Shown in pieces: positions 10,091 to 20,323 of a DNA stretch of 64,000 nt; the first letter of the stretch is position 1, and each line of letters opens with the position of its first letter. Made by a program: the position numbers and the translations under genes. The notes beneath the pieces were generated by a model. That model was not told where the DNA came from and did no database searches. It saw only the letters and a list, made by a program, of their open reading frames with translations. Origin of the DNA: Usnea hakonensis (taxonomy: Eukaryota; Ascomycota; Lecanoromycetes; Lecanorales; Parmeliaceae); the NCBI GenBank assembly GCA_013423325.1, contig BLJB01000229.1, positions 92,768 through 156,767 on the forward strand, in the 5' to 3' direction.

Positions 10091-11132
10091 ATGCCCTTCT
10101 CTCACCATTCTCATTCCGGCCAATTCTGTGGTCATGCAGAGAACACGCTGGAGGAGGTTATCCAGACAGCCATTAGCAAGAAGATGGATCTCTACGCTAT
10201 GACGGAGCACATGCCCAGAGACGACGAGGACCTCTACCCCGAAGAGGTAAATCGCACTACCTGCTTCAAACACGCCCTCCAGCTTACATGGGTCCTGCTA
10301 GACAAAATTGTCATATACTGCTGCCACCCTTGCCGAACAATTTGATGGCTATTTCCATGAGGCCCAACGGCTTCAGAAAGTATACGCTCCCGAGATCAAG
10401 CTTCTAGTCGGCATGGAGGTCGACTGGATACGGCCTTCTTCGCTGGAGGTCATCCAAAATCTGCTTGGGAAGTATCCCTTCGACCTGTTCATCGGATCTG
10501 TGCACCATGTACATGGCATCCCAATCGATTACGACAAGAAAATGTATTCTGAGGCTCGCCAAAAGTCTGGTGGAACCGATGAACAGTTAGCCGAGGATTA
10601 CTTTGATCTACAGTATGAGATGCTTAAGGCTCTGAAACCGCCTGTTGTCGGCCATTTCGACTTGATCCGATTACTCAATGATGATGTGGAGGCGAGCTTT
10701 GTGCGATGGACGCGCGTTTGGAGCAAAATTCTCAGAAATCTTGACTTCATCGTTGGCTATGGAGGTCTTGTTGAGCTCAACTCGGCAGCTTTGAGGAAAG
10801 GCATGAACGAGCCATATCCTAAAGCGGAAATTTGCAAAGTAGGTATGAATCAGCCAAGTTTGGTGATGCTTTTTTACTGAAAGACGCCATAGGAGTTTCT
10901 AGTACGGGGTGGTGGTTTTACGCTGTCTGACGACAGTCATGGTATCAAACATGTCGGAACAAACTATAGCCGATGTCTCAACTTTGCGGAGCAGTCGGGT
11001 ATAACCAGCATTACTTTTCTTGAAAAGGGCGCCACCACCAAGGACAGCCGATTTCCAGGCATATCCACAAATACGGTCAGCTTAGTAGAACTCAGAGAGC
11101 ATCCAAGTCTCCTCCGTCTTGGTGGAATTTAA
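10091..11132 (+). CDS. his2: Histidinol-phosphatase (PHP family)
   Basis: Dephosphorylates L-histidinol phosphate, the penultimate step of histidine biosynthesis. Three exons (10091-10246, 10302-10838, 10893-11132) join in phase to 310 aa. The N-terminus MPFSHHSHSGQFCGHAENTL carries the first metal-binding motif of the PHP fold. DLYAMTEHMPR follows, then LLVGMEVDW with the metal Glu, FIGSVHHVHG with further His ligands, VVGHFDLIRL, and in exon 3 GGFTLSDDSHG with the last Asp and His ligands. The length suits the fungal HIS2 type. Both introns are short (55 and 54 bp) with GT-AG ends. The start codon lies 160 bp after the tRNA gene, on the same strand. Confidence 0.95.
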
Positions 11133-13273
11133 TTAATCTCTCGGAACCTGTCAAGCTAGTTGATCTAGCAGACTTGTGCTTCAGTGACCGATGCATGCAG
11201 AGCTTTGCAAGGACCTCGAGAGCCCCACGGAGGATCGTCCGATCCTGTTTGTTAGACAACCAGGATCAGGTACCCGCATTTGGCGGCTAATTGAGTCATC
11301 CATCCACTCACATTTCTTGGGGCCGATACTTCATGTCTGTCACTGCAGGCTAGGTGCATGCCCGACAGATGTCATCCTCCAGAATGTTACGTTGATAAGA
11401 TCTAGAGTGATAAGACCAGCACATATCTCATCGGTTCGCAGTAGCGTGGGGCCGTCGGACTGCATTGCATGCTCCATCTTAGACTTTGCCAGAACCTTGA
11501 ATTTTGGAAAGCATACCCAAAGGCGCGTGGGTCGATGCACAGACGATGATTTTCTGCGAGGCACGAGATGAATATTTAAATAGGACCTGTCATTTTGAAA
11601 CGACCTAGCCGGATGGAAGTAATCAGGGGAGACGAATGGCAGCGGAAGGATGGAGGTGCAGATGGCTTGCATGAGCAGTAGTATGGTTCTAGAAGGTGGG
11701 AAAAGTCAATTGAACCTGGGCGCGGCCTGCATGCAGCAAACTGCGAAGCAGAAAATGCCGCAGTCAAGGCCTCTGATTGAACGTTCTGCCAACTTTTGCC
11801 CAAGATGGATAGTCGCAGTATGTCAGTGAGCAAGATGCAGTCGAGTAGCCATGGTTCATGCGACCTGTGGGCCGTATGTGGGAATCTTGGGGACAACCAA
11901 GGGGGCAGAATGTGAAGAATGCGGGTCAGGTATGGCCGCTTGCAGAGTATTCTCTGCTGTCGATCATGTCGAAGAAGAGGAAGGCTCGGCAAGGATCATT
12001 CCATATGCCGGGTCTGGCAAGGTCCCTTGTCAGCGTGCCTTAATTATGCACGCTACGTCTTCGGGAATAAAAAACGACTCTTGGTTCCTTATTGTTTTGA
12101 TTTTTCTTTGTGATTAATCTTTTTTTTTTTTTTTTAATGTTTGTTGTTTTCCATGTCAGACTGCCTTGATGCCCAACAAGTGGCCAGCACACCTTGTACT
12201 TGGGACAACGGTATGTCATTAGAGTGAGTCGAGATGACTCGGGGTATTTCAATAGACTGGAAGAAAGTGTGGCGAGATGCTGTGATTTGTGAGGCAAATG
12301 AATGATTAAGTGTACTGCAACTAAAGCCCAAAAATCCACCGTCTTCGGCATGAGGCAGCTTCTTAGTTCTAGTAAAGTACCATGGGATATACCTTACGTT
12401 AGATCGAGTGTCCGAGTGTCCAAGTGTCCAATTCGGGTGCATCTTTCCATCAGTATCACCTTCCCCTTCCTTGCCATCAGACCCTCGTCAGTCTCCATTG
12501 TAGCTTCATCCATAGTCTTGGGCCTCGAAAACGGTGCTGACAAGTGAGACATGAGAGTCAGCGTGCGAACTCTGCACTCTAGACTTACTTTGCACTAATC
12601 CATTCATCCATATCACATCATCATATCAATTCAACTCAACTCAATTTCTGCCACGGATGTGGCGAGAGCTTTCCAAGTGCCGAAAGAATTGCGTCGAGAC
12701 GTGTGATTGACAGGCATGGCATAGCATGGCATGAACGACTTTCACGCCTACTTTACCTTAGTCATTTCAGTCGACCCCAGCATATCCCAGAGCTTGAACT
12801 GGATTCTGAACCTGAACCTGAATTTTGGGAATTGAGAAGAGAGAGTTGAGAGCTGAGAGCTGAGAGACGAGAGCTTGGACTTTGGAGCGAGAGCAAGATT
12901 GAGCTGCTTTCTTCTTTCTTCCCATTGCCATTGCCTTGCCTTACCGTGACTGCCTTAACTTACCTACTTTACTCTTCTACCTTAGGACCTTTCCTTTTTG
13001 GTCATTCACCAACAATATTTCAAGTTCAAGTTCAAAATATCCCACAAAAAACACTACCAGTCGTGTCGGCACTCTCCTAGTCACTCAGTCCAACACTATA
13101 TTAGTCCTGCCTAATACCTTCAACTTCTCCACATTCAACCCTCAATCCCTCAGTCCCCAATCCTCAACTCCCAGTATCAGTCACCAGCTCTCATCCATCT
13201 GACTCCCCTCAATTCATCCCCACTCTTACACACCAAACCCTGTCCAGCAACATCGGTCAATTCCACAAGCACA
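11133..13273. other. Intergenic between his2 and FKBP, 2.1 kb
   Basis: Both strands have short open frames only, none with family resemblance. There is a T-run near 12119-12136. From about 12750 the plus strand becomes pyrimidine-rich with many short direct words (for example GAGAGCTGAGAGCTGAGAG near 12850 and CAAGTTCAAGTTCAA near 13020), as in long fungal leaders. I read the last 400-500 bp as the promoter and leader of the FKBP gene. Confidence 0.4.
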
Positions 13274-14174
13274 ATGGGTGTCACTAGGAAGATTGTCACC
13301 AAGGGCAACGGCACCGACAAGCCCAAGAAAGGGGATCAAGTCACCATCGAGTACACTGGCAACCTCTACGACGAGGCCAAGGGCTCCAAAGATAATTTCC
13401 GAGGCAAGCAGTATGTGGTCACACTGCACTGGCGCCCCTCTGTTCCGGGCTATCGGGCATGAGAATTGCGCTGATCAACCCTCTCCGACTTCCAGATTCG
13501 ACTCATCCAAAGGCCGGGGACCCTTCAAGACCCAGATTGGCGTTGGCAAGGTCATCAAAGGTACATGGCACTTTGGATCTATACAAAGAGAAATCCGTTG
13601 GTTGACATACACAAGGGTGGGACGAGGGCGTGATGGACATGTCGCTTGGAGAAAAGTCCATCTTGACCATATCAGGGTATGAGCACGCACTTCAGGGCGC
13701 AGAGGCCAATTTCCCCGGGCCAGAGATACATCCGTGCGAGATGGCTAATGAATCATAAATATACAGGGACTATGCCTATGGTGACCGGTAAGCCTGCGGA
13801 TCCTTGATTAGGTCTCTCCTACTCAGGTCCTGGTGCCCTTGGGTTTGATCCTCAACACATCATCAACGAGATAATCCATGCGGCAAGTGCTGACTTGAAT
13901 ATTTTGCAGTGGATTCCCAGGCCTCATCCCACCGAACGCCAGCTTGGTATTGTCAGTGAAGATTTCTATTTGCTGTTTGTTCTCTATTGAAGCTCTGAGT
14001 CGCTTCCTCAAAACACATTCTCTACCCTACATACTATTTGGCTAGCGGGCATGTTCATTGGCTGTCTTGGATACTTGTACCTGCATCAGCAATCCTGTGG
14101 CACGGGAGGCTAACCAATCATCTTCTCGATCTAGTGAGGTCGAGCTCAAAGCCATCAATGACAAGAAGGTCTAG
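13274..14174 (+). CDS. fpr1: FK506-binding protein FKBP12, peptidyl-prolyl isomerase
   Basis: Small cytosolic cis-trans prolyl isomerase and the receptor for FK506 and rapamycin in fungi. Six exons (13274-13410, 13496-13560, 13616-13676, 13767-13787, 13910-13951, 14135-14174) join in phase to 121 aa. The order is typical: GVTRKIVTKGNGTDKPKKGD, QVTIEYTGNLYD, QFDSSKGRGPFKTQIGVGKVIKGWDEGVMDMSLGEKSILTISGDYAYGDRGFPGLIPPNASLVFEVELKAI, here quoted as separate family segments. Drug-pocket residues (YTG Tyr, FDSS Phe-Asp, GVGKVIKGWDEG Val-Ile-Trp, DYAYGDRGFPGLIP Tyr, LVFEVEL Phe) are present. A small insert (KGSKDNFRGK) precedes FDSS. Exon 4 is only 21 nt. The last intron has a clear CTAAC branch site. 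No signal peptide, so the cytosolic form. Confidence 0.95.
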
Positions 14175-14819
14175 TCAGCTGCACAAGCGTCGCAACCCAC
14201 GTCGACACATCTACAGTATGCCCCTTCAAGGCATAAACCATAAGCATAGACCGTGTCGCTTGGTTGCGTGCGATACACGACGGAGACGATGCTTGACGAT
14301 TTTCCTTCGAGGCTCAGCATAATCAGCATACTTGCAATGATCATTAGCCGAAATCGGCAAACCTATTGCGGAATGAGCGCAATCATCAGACATCTGGATA
14401 GATATGTGAACTTGCATAACGGTACCCTATACATTGGCCCAAGTGAATACTTTCCAAAGACTCATCGTGGCTTGACGAACACCCGTGTCACGTCACCAAC
14501 ATTCCTTCCTCCCCGGCTGATGTGTGTGGCAGAGCAAAACTCGCCTCTTCCCGATGGTGCTATTCCGTTCCCCCCCTTCCCGACACCTGGCCCTGCCACC
14601 TTCCAGCTAGCAGCCTTTAGCAACCCCTCTTCGCTCTGCCAGTCCCGTACCTACGAGAAAGTGATGCCTATGCCCTCCGCTCTCAACGTCATACTCTTCC
14701 CCCTTGCATCCCGAACCTTTACGTCAAAGCAGCGCGTCCCAATCCCTCTGTTCACTGGCTCCAACAACATACATACATTGACATCTAAACCTCTTTCCCA
14801 CACCCCAACTTCAATCTTG

Positions 14820-14848
14820 AAGCCGAAGCCGAAGCCGAAGCCGAAGTG
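14820..14848. repeat. Hexamer microsatellite (GAAGCC)n
   Basis: Nearly five perfect GAAGCC units in tandem. Confidence 0.9.
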
Positions 14849-15556
14849 CACACACCTTCGCCAACCCCGTTGTCCCAAAGCCCAATACCTGTCTACCCTA
14901 CCCAACCCCATCTGACTCACTCGTCGCCACCAAGCTTTCTCACCCACCTCACCTCACCTTACCTGCACCAAGCCTTTCTTTCCTCTCAACTTACGGTAGC
15001 TTTGTAACGGCGTTGAGTGCCGTCTCTCTATCGTTTGCCTCACACGAATTACTTTATCATTCATCATCGTCGATCGCGCTGGAACCGGGGATGGGGGCGT
15101 GATGAGATCTTTTCTTTTTATATTTCCCCCCTCTCTCTCTCGATTGGGTGGTTCCTGGGAGTGGGGAGGGTTAAGTTATTTCTGTTGATGTTGAGATTTG
15201 AATTTGAAATTTTAAATCTTCTTCTTCTTTTTTATCTTGGCGATGGAGAGCGAGGGCGAAGGATATAGGCAATGATCAATGAGCAATAAGCGTTTGTATG
15301 TACATGCATATTAATCTCCCATTCAAAGAGCCGAGTGTGAGCAAATCACTCGTCGCTTTCCATTCTCTCCTCTCCTTTCCCAATCCCAGTCCCAGTCCTT
15401 GATCCGGAGGAGGAAGAAGAAGGAGAAGAAGGTTCAGCAGGCTGATCTGACTGATTTGATGGATGGATGGAACAGAGCTAGCTGTATAGTATGGAGGGAG
15501 GAAGAGAGGGAGGGCGATCTGACAAGGAAGGGAAAGCACTTACGTACATGGACGCG

Positions 15557-15639
15557 ATTTTTTATTTTTTATTTTTTATTTTTTATTTTTTATTTTTTAT
15601 TTTTTATTTTTTTATTTTTTATTTTTTATTTTTTTTTTG
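15557..15639. repeat. (ATTTTTT)n heptamer microsatellite
   Basis: About eleven copies of ATTTTTT with minor length changes, ending in a ten-T run. It is the strongest simple repeat in the window and a likely site of length variation. Confidence 0.95.
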
Positions 15640-16294
15640 ATTCCATTGCAAGTCAAGGTACTTACTTCCGTCACAAACATGGCAAGAAGACGACGGGACG
15701 TAGGTTTCAGGGTGAACCCCTTTTTCAAGTAGATTAAGTTTCTTATCCTAAATGCTCCTACTATCGACAATTCCTACCGCCTCCCCGGTCCCCCCTGAGG
15801 CTCGCTCTACAGCAAGCCTATATTCCCCCTTTTTTTCATCCATTCCTCTCCAATGCGACATTGTTTTAAAAAAAAAAGACATCCAAGAGAAGATGGTGTG
15901 ATGTTTCGGATATTGTTAGAAGAAAAATATACACAGGGGTATTTGCGTGGTTCTCCTCGAGAGCGCCACCCTCTTCTCTCATGCACGTTGCTCCCGCCCG
16001 GAAAACGTTCTATCCAATCCGAAAACGCTGGGGGGAATAAGGCTGTAAAAGCATTCGGAATAGTAAAGATCTGGGGGGGTCCGTTTCGTCGTGGAGCCCA
16101 TCTGATCCAGTATGTGTGTAAAGGGAGGTTGGTACGACGTACGAATGCTGAAATGGGAATGGGGGCGATGTAATGTGGTCGTCTCAGAGAGATCTGTAGA
16201 TGCGACAAGATGCAGCGCCCCATGCCATGCCAAACTCCCTCCCTCAAGAATTACGTTAGTAGCGTAGGTATAATACAGCGCCCATGGGCGTTTC

Positions 16295-19200
16295 TCAATT
16301 CCAGCCCAGGCTGTTCTCCGCCATCACCGGCGCACTGATCTGGTGCCTGCTGCTTCCACTCCTGCCACTCCCTCTGCTTCCAGCTCTGCCGTCGTTATCA
16401 TGATAGGGACTCGCACTCCTCTCCCCCATTGCTCCACTCATCAAGGCGGCGCCGGCACCTGCGTCGGGCCCAGCATGCGACATCACTGGAGAGCTGAACA
16501 TGCTTGGCGACCGCACGTGCGATTGTCTCCTCTTCTTGTATCTCCTGGCAACGAAAAACATGGCTGCACCGTACGCTGCTGCACCACAAGCGACCCCGAC
16601 CCCAATACCCACAGAGGATGCTCGGACGTGTTCTGAGTTGCCAATGTCGCCACCAATGGGGGCACCGCCGTCGTTCGCAGTGCCACTGTCGGATGGTATG
16701 TTGCCGAAGGGTGGAGAGACACCGTCGGTGTCATTGCTACCAATGATGGGTATCGCGCTGTTGATGAAGGAGAGGAGGAAGTTCGTGCTGTTGTCAGGAT
16801 TGTGGTAGAATCTGGAAACTGATGTGGAGACAAGTAGTCCCAGGCTGTCCACAAGACCTTCAGGAACCCAAGCAAGAGCCAGGGTAGTGACATAACCAAC
16901 ATCCTCATAAGTATCCCAAGCCCGCAGACTTTGCATTGTTATCTGCTGGGCGTTGATTTCGAGGCCCCAGCAAATCCCCCTGGGAATGTAATGGAAGATC
17001 TGCTCCTGCGATACAGTGTGGTTGTACACAAATAGATAGTTGAGCTCATATCGGAAGGCAATATTGATCAACGCTGTGTTGGGAGGTTGCGTGCCTGGGC
17101 CACCGTTTTGATAAAGTATTTGAGGAACATTTGAGGGAAGACTGGAAGGTCCAAAGGAACCGCCCGAAGTCGCAGACGGTGTCGAGGATGGTCCGTGTAG
17201 AATGCTCGTGGGAGGGGGGCCCATGGTGGTCATAGTATCATGACCAATTGGTACCTGGGTGTAGGGTCCCTTGCCTGTATATTGCTGAGGTTGAGAAACC
17301 ACAGGCGAAGCGGTTGGTCCGGGAGGAGGAGCACTGTTCTGAGTAGCACCAGCTGCTACTGCAGCTGCGCTTGCGCTTTGCACTGCAATACTTGCACTAG
17401 CCGCACCAGTCTCATTGGGCCCGAGGGACTGTGCAGAAGTTCCTTCGCCTGTAGCCAGAGGCACAATTTGACCATTGGACACTGAAGAAGCTGTGCCAAC
17501 TGCTGCGGAAATGGGCACAACTTTTCCATTGGATTGAGTTGAGTATCCAGCGATTCCTGACTCCGGCGATGCTGATTGCGTAGGGGCCAGAGTTCCACTG
17601 ATTATGTCTCCATTCGAAGCGGTCGTCTGCCCAACTCCCAGCAATCCACTGGCTTTTGCTGTGTTCTGGGATACTCCCGAGAGTTGGCCTGGAGTAATTT
17701 GTCCAGACGCTGTCGGTGATTCTGTTCCTCCAGTCCGTAGGCCTGTTGCACCCGAGATTTGACCCGGAGTAATTTGTCCAGACGCTTTCAGTGTTTCTGT
17801 TCCTCCACTTTGTAGGCCTGTTGCACCCGTAGGTGATCTTGTGGCGACTGGTGATCCTGATCCACCAATTGGGGAACCGGACGCGCTCACTGGCGAGCCC
17901 GTTGCCACTGATGATTCTGCTCCACTAATTGGAGACCCAGTCGCTCCGAGAGAAACCCCTGTTACTCCATGTGGTGATTCCGAAACACCAGCTGATGCGC
18001 CTGTCACTCCCACGGGGGAACCTGTTGTCATTGGAGAGCCAGTTGCTCCAACTGGTGATGTTGTTCCGCCCACTGGAGACCCTGAAGCTCCAATCAGTGA
18101 GCCTGTTGCACCAGCTGTATTTTGTGAAATTCCTCCGGGTGAAATTGAGCCTCCTGGAACCACCGCCGAAGCTGAGGGCGATGGGCCCGCAAGGGAGTTT
18201 TGGTGCTCTGGGTTATGGACGGAAATTGGAAGTGCATCCAAGGAAGACGCTGCTGCTGTTAATGCTGGATTGAATACTAATGACGGGCTTCCCGAAATAG
18301 ATGCCAGTGGATTTTCAATTGAAGCTGGAATGGTGTTTAGCTTTGATGCAGCTGCTGCTAATGATGGATTGGCAATAGTAGCTGCTGTCGTTGCTCCTGC
18401 ATTTGCATTTGCACTCGAAACTTGGTTTCCAGCTTGAGAGGCAAAGGAAGCTAGCGGAGCTTCCGATGACACCGCAGTACCCTTCGCTGCTTCCGTGGTC
18501 TGCGCTGTGTTCGGTACAACGGAGCCATCAGCCAATGTCGTTTGAGGCAGTGATCCTCCAGCCTGAGAACTGGACTGAACGGGAATGGACGGGAGCGCGG
18601 TCGATGCCGAAGGTCCCAAGGGTCCACCAATCTGCGAGGTGAGTCCTGCTACCCCTCCCAGAGTTGACGAAGGTCGAGTATCTGCAGAATTGGACTGAAC
18701 GGGATTAGGCTGGAGCACGGTCGATGCCGAAGGTCCTAAGGGTCCACCAATCTGCGAGGTGGGTCCTGTTGGCGCTCCCGGAGTTGACGTAGATTGAGTA
18801 TCTCCAGAGCCGGCAGAGACAGGGCTCGTTTCATGTCCTAGACTCGTTCCCGTGGCGGGAACAGCCACAGACTGTGGAGCGTATGGTGAAGACGCTGGTT
18901 GGGCGGTATTTGTAGTCGCTGAACCTTCTCCACTGCCGAGAGTGGTGGAAACGGGACTATTCACATTAGTATTGGTATTTGCAGGACCTTCGTTGTCTGT
19001 CTTGGTATTTGGCGCTGGAATTCCGGAGGTAGCTTCCCCACCAGACAACGAATGATCGCCAGTGTCAGTGAGTTTAGACTCGATGGTCTGTCCTGGCACA
19101 GCTGCCAACGAACCTCCTGCTGATGTGGGTGCCAGAGGACTTTCAGTAGTAGCCGTTGTGGCTCCTTCATTGGCATCAGAATTGATGGTCGTTTTTGCAG

Positions 19201-20323
19201 GAGGAACAACCGCCGAAGACCCCGCGCCTGCAGTAGTCACAGAAGGGCTTTCGAGGCCTCCAGTAGCTGTAGGTACAGTGCCTGTAAGACTTTTGGCTCC
19301 GTCATTGAGATTCGATGTTATGCTTTGTCCAGCAGCAACTGCATTTGAGGATAAACCTGCGATTGATGTAGTCGCAGGCAGCTTTCCATCGCCTTCATTT
19401 GACAAGCTCGATTGAAGCGCATCAGTTCGTTGAGTGTTGTCGGATTGCACTTGAGTGTCCGTATGCTGCACAGTGTTAGACGGTACTTGGGAGTCCGTAG
19501 TACTCGGACCCTGTCCTTCTGCGCCGGACACAAGAGTAACGGACGCTGGGTTGCTAGAAGTTTGTTTTGTGGTGTCTGGTGCTTGTTGCGAGGTCTGCGA
19601 CGAGACCGGCAAAGCAGCGTTCGAAGGAGATGCGCTGGTCTCGGGCTGCGCGGTGGAATCTATTTGGGAGGACGTCACGCCATTTCCAGCCTGCTCGACT
19701 GTGGATGAATGTGTTGCTTGCGGCGCACTTCCTTCTCCGCTCACTTGATCCAGTCGGCTCGCGCTCGATGATGGCAAGGATTGAGTCGATTCAGTGACCT
19801 GATCAAGAGAACTTCCTGGGACACTGCTGCTTTGTGTCGCGACGCCCTCGGCACCACTGGTGCTAGGAGACGGTAGCGATGCCAATGAGATAGGAGTGGT
19901 TGTATGAGGCACTTGCAAGGCAAAGGCTGCCTGACGATCCCTGTCAGCGTCACTAGCCGACGACTGCGATACATCTAACGACGATGACTGTCCATTTTCA
20001 GACGGCGTTACACTGGGTGTGGGCGTGTTGGTTGGAGTGATCGAAGTAGGCGTTGTTTCTACCCCAAGGTCTTGAGTGGCCGACGAAGTAAGGGCATCAT
20101 GCAGGGCTTCGAGATCGGAAGTTGAAGCTTCAACAGAAGATGCACTTCCGGGAGTTGTCGTATTGAGAAATACGAAGCGTTTGATTTCCTTCTTCAAGAA
20201 TCGAGGCCTTTCCACATCATCCCGTTGCTGCGCAGGTGCAGCAGCCGCGAAACACGTAGCCGAATCGAGTGTAGATAGCAGTGCCAGAGAAGCTGCAAGT
20301 ATTACTGTAGATCTTCGAAACAT
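16295..20323 (-). CDS. msb2: Signalling mucin Msb2 (transmembrane surface sensor)
   Basis: Cell-surface sensor acting upstream of Cdc42/Ste20 and the Fus3/Kss1-type MAP kinase cascade; in plant pathogens it senses hard surfaces. Single exon, 1342 aa. Residues 1-25 are a signal peptide (MFRRSTVILAASLALLSTL). Residues about 50-1070 are a Ser/Thr/Pro/Gly mucin region, expected to be heavily O-glycosylated. It has internal repeats: a 40-residue duplication (nt period 120, near 18600 and 18720), a 25-residue duplication (period 75, near 17691 and 17766), and many short TGSPV-type units. Residues about 1080-1190 match the conserved extracellular domain of Msb2 (NTALINIAFRYELNYLF, GICWGLEINAQQITMQSLRAWDT, VTTLALAWVPEGLVDSL). 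One membrane helix (about 1235-1260) is followed by RRYKKRR and a short cytoplasmic tail. The 2.7-kb upstream gap suggests a large promoter. Confidence 0.92.
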   Translation of the reverse strand: MFRRSTVILAASLALLSTLDSATCFAAAAPAQQRDDVERPRFLKKEIKRFVFLNTTTPGSASSVEASTSDLEALHDALTSSATQDLGVETTPTSITPTNTPTPSVTPSENGQSSSLDVSQSSASDADRDRQAAFALQVPHTTTPISLASLPSPSTSGAEGVATQSSSVPGSSLDQVTESTQSLPSSSASRLDQVSGEGSAPQATHSSTVEQAGNGVTSSQIDSTAQPETSASPSNAALPVSSQTSQQAPDTTKQTSSNPASVTLVSGAEGQGPSTTDSQVPSNTVQHTDTQVQSDNTQRTDALQSSLSNEGDGKLPATTSIAGLSSNAVAAGQSITSNLNDGAKSLTGTVPTATGGLESPSVTTAGAGSSAVVPPAKTTINSDANEGATTATTESPLAPTSAGGSLAAVPGQTIESKLTDTGDHSLSGGEATSGIPAPNTKTDNEGPANTNTNVNSPVSTTLGSGEGSATTNTAQPASSPYAPQSVAVPATGTSLGHETSPVSAGSGDTQSTSTPGAPTGPTSQIGGPLGPSASTVLQPNPVQSNSADTRPSSTLGGVAGLTSQIGGPLGPSASTALPSIPVQSSSQAGGSLPQTTLADGSVVPNTAQTTEAAKGTAVSSEAPLASFASQAGNQVSSANANAGATTAATIANPSLAAAASKLNTIPASIENPLASISGSPSLVFNPALTAAASSLDALPISVHNPEHQNSLAGPSPSASAVVPGGSISPGGISQNTAGATGSLIGASGSPVGGTTSPVGATGSPMTTGSPVGVTGASAGVSESPHGVTGVSLGATGSPISGAESSVATGSPVSASGSPIGGSGSPVATRSPTGATGLQSGGTETLKASGQITPGQISGATGLRTGGTESPTASGQITPGQLSGVSQNTAKASGLLGVGQTTASNGDIISGTLAPTQSASPESGIAGYSTQSNGKVVPISAAVGTASSVSNGQIVPLATGEGTSAQSLGPNETGAASASIAVQSASAAAVAAGATQNSAPPPGPTASPVVSQPQQYTGKGPYTQVPIGHDTMTTMGPPPTSILHGPSSTPSATSGGSFGPSSLPSNVPQILYQNGGPGTQPPNTALINIAFRYELNYLFVYNHTVSQEQIFHYIPRGICWGLEINAQQITMQSLRAWDTYEDVGYVTTLALAWVPEGLVDSLGLLVSTSVSRFYHNPDNSTNFLLSFINSAIPIIGSNDTDGVSPPFGNIPSDSGTANDGGAPIGGDIGNSEHVRASSVGIGVGVACGAAAYGAAMFFVARRYKKRRQSHVRSPSMFSSPVMSHAGPDAGAGAALMSGAMGERSASPYHDNDGRAGSRGSGRSGSSRHQISAPVMAENSLGWN

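Larger units (their letters stand above)
14175..16294. other. Intergenic between FKBP and MSB2 (convergent), 2.1 kb
   Basis: No gene I can support. The stretch includes two simple repeats, listed separately. Open frames of up to 220 codons exist on the plus strand (near 14253-14915) but show no family signature and have simple-sequence composition. Both neighbours end here, so UTRs account for part of it. Confidence 0.4.

Noticed and set aside
10246..10306. Reading his2 exon 1 through the intron without splicing
   Set aside because: Gives an early stop; GTAAAT...CTAG splicing restores the family sequence in phase.
11340..11992. Overlapping minus-strand frames in the his2-FKBP spacer
   Set aside because: No conserved motif, no phase-compatible introns, and equivalent frames exist on the other strand.
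14253..14915. 220-codon plus-strand frame downstream of FKBP
   Set aside because: Simple-sequence composition (KPKPKPK from the GAAGCC repeat), no conserved blocks, and no splice context.
15399..15737. Plus-strand frame rich in Phe/Tyr/Ile
   Set aside because: Generated by the (ATTTTTT)n microsatellite.
17841..18437. 198-codon open frame antisense to msb2 starting MATGDPDPPIGEPDALTGEP
   Set aside because: It mirrors the repeat and codon bias of the mucin domain on the other strand; composition is low-complexity and no family matches.
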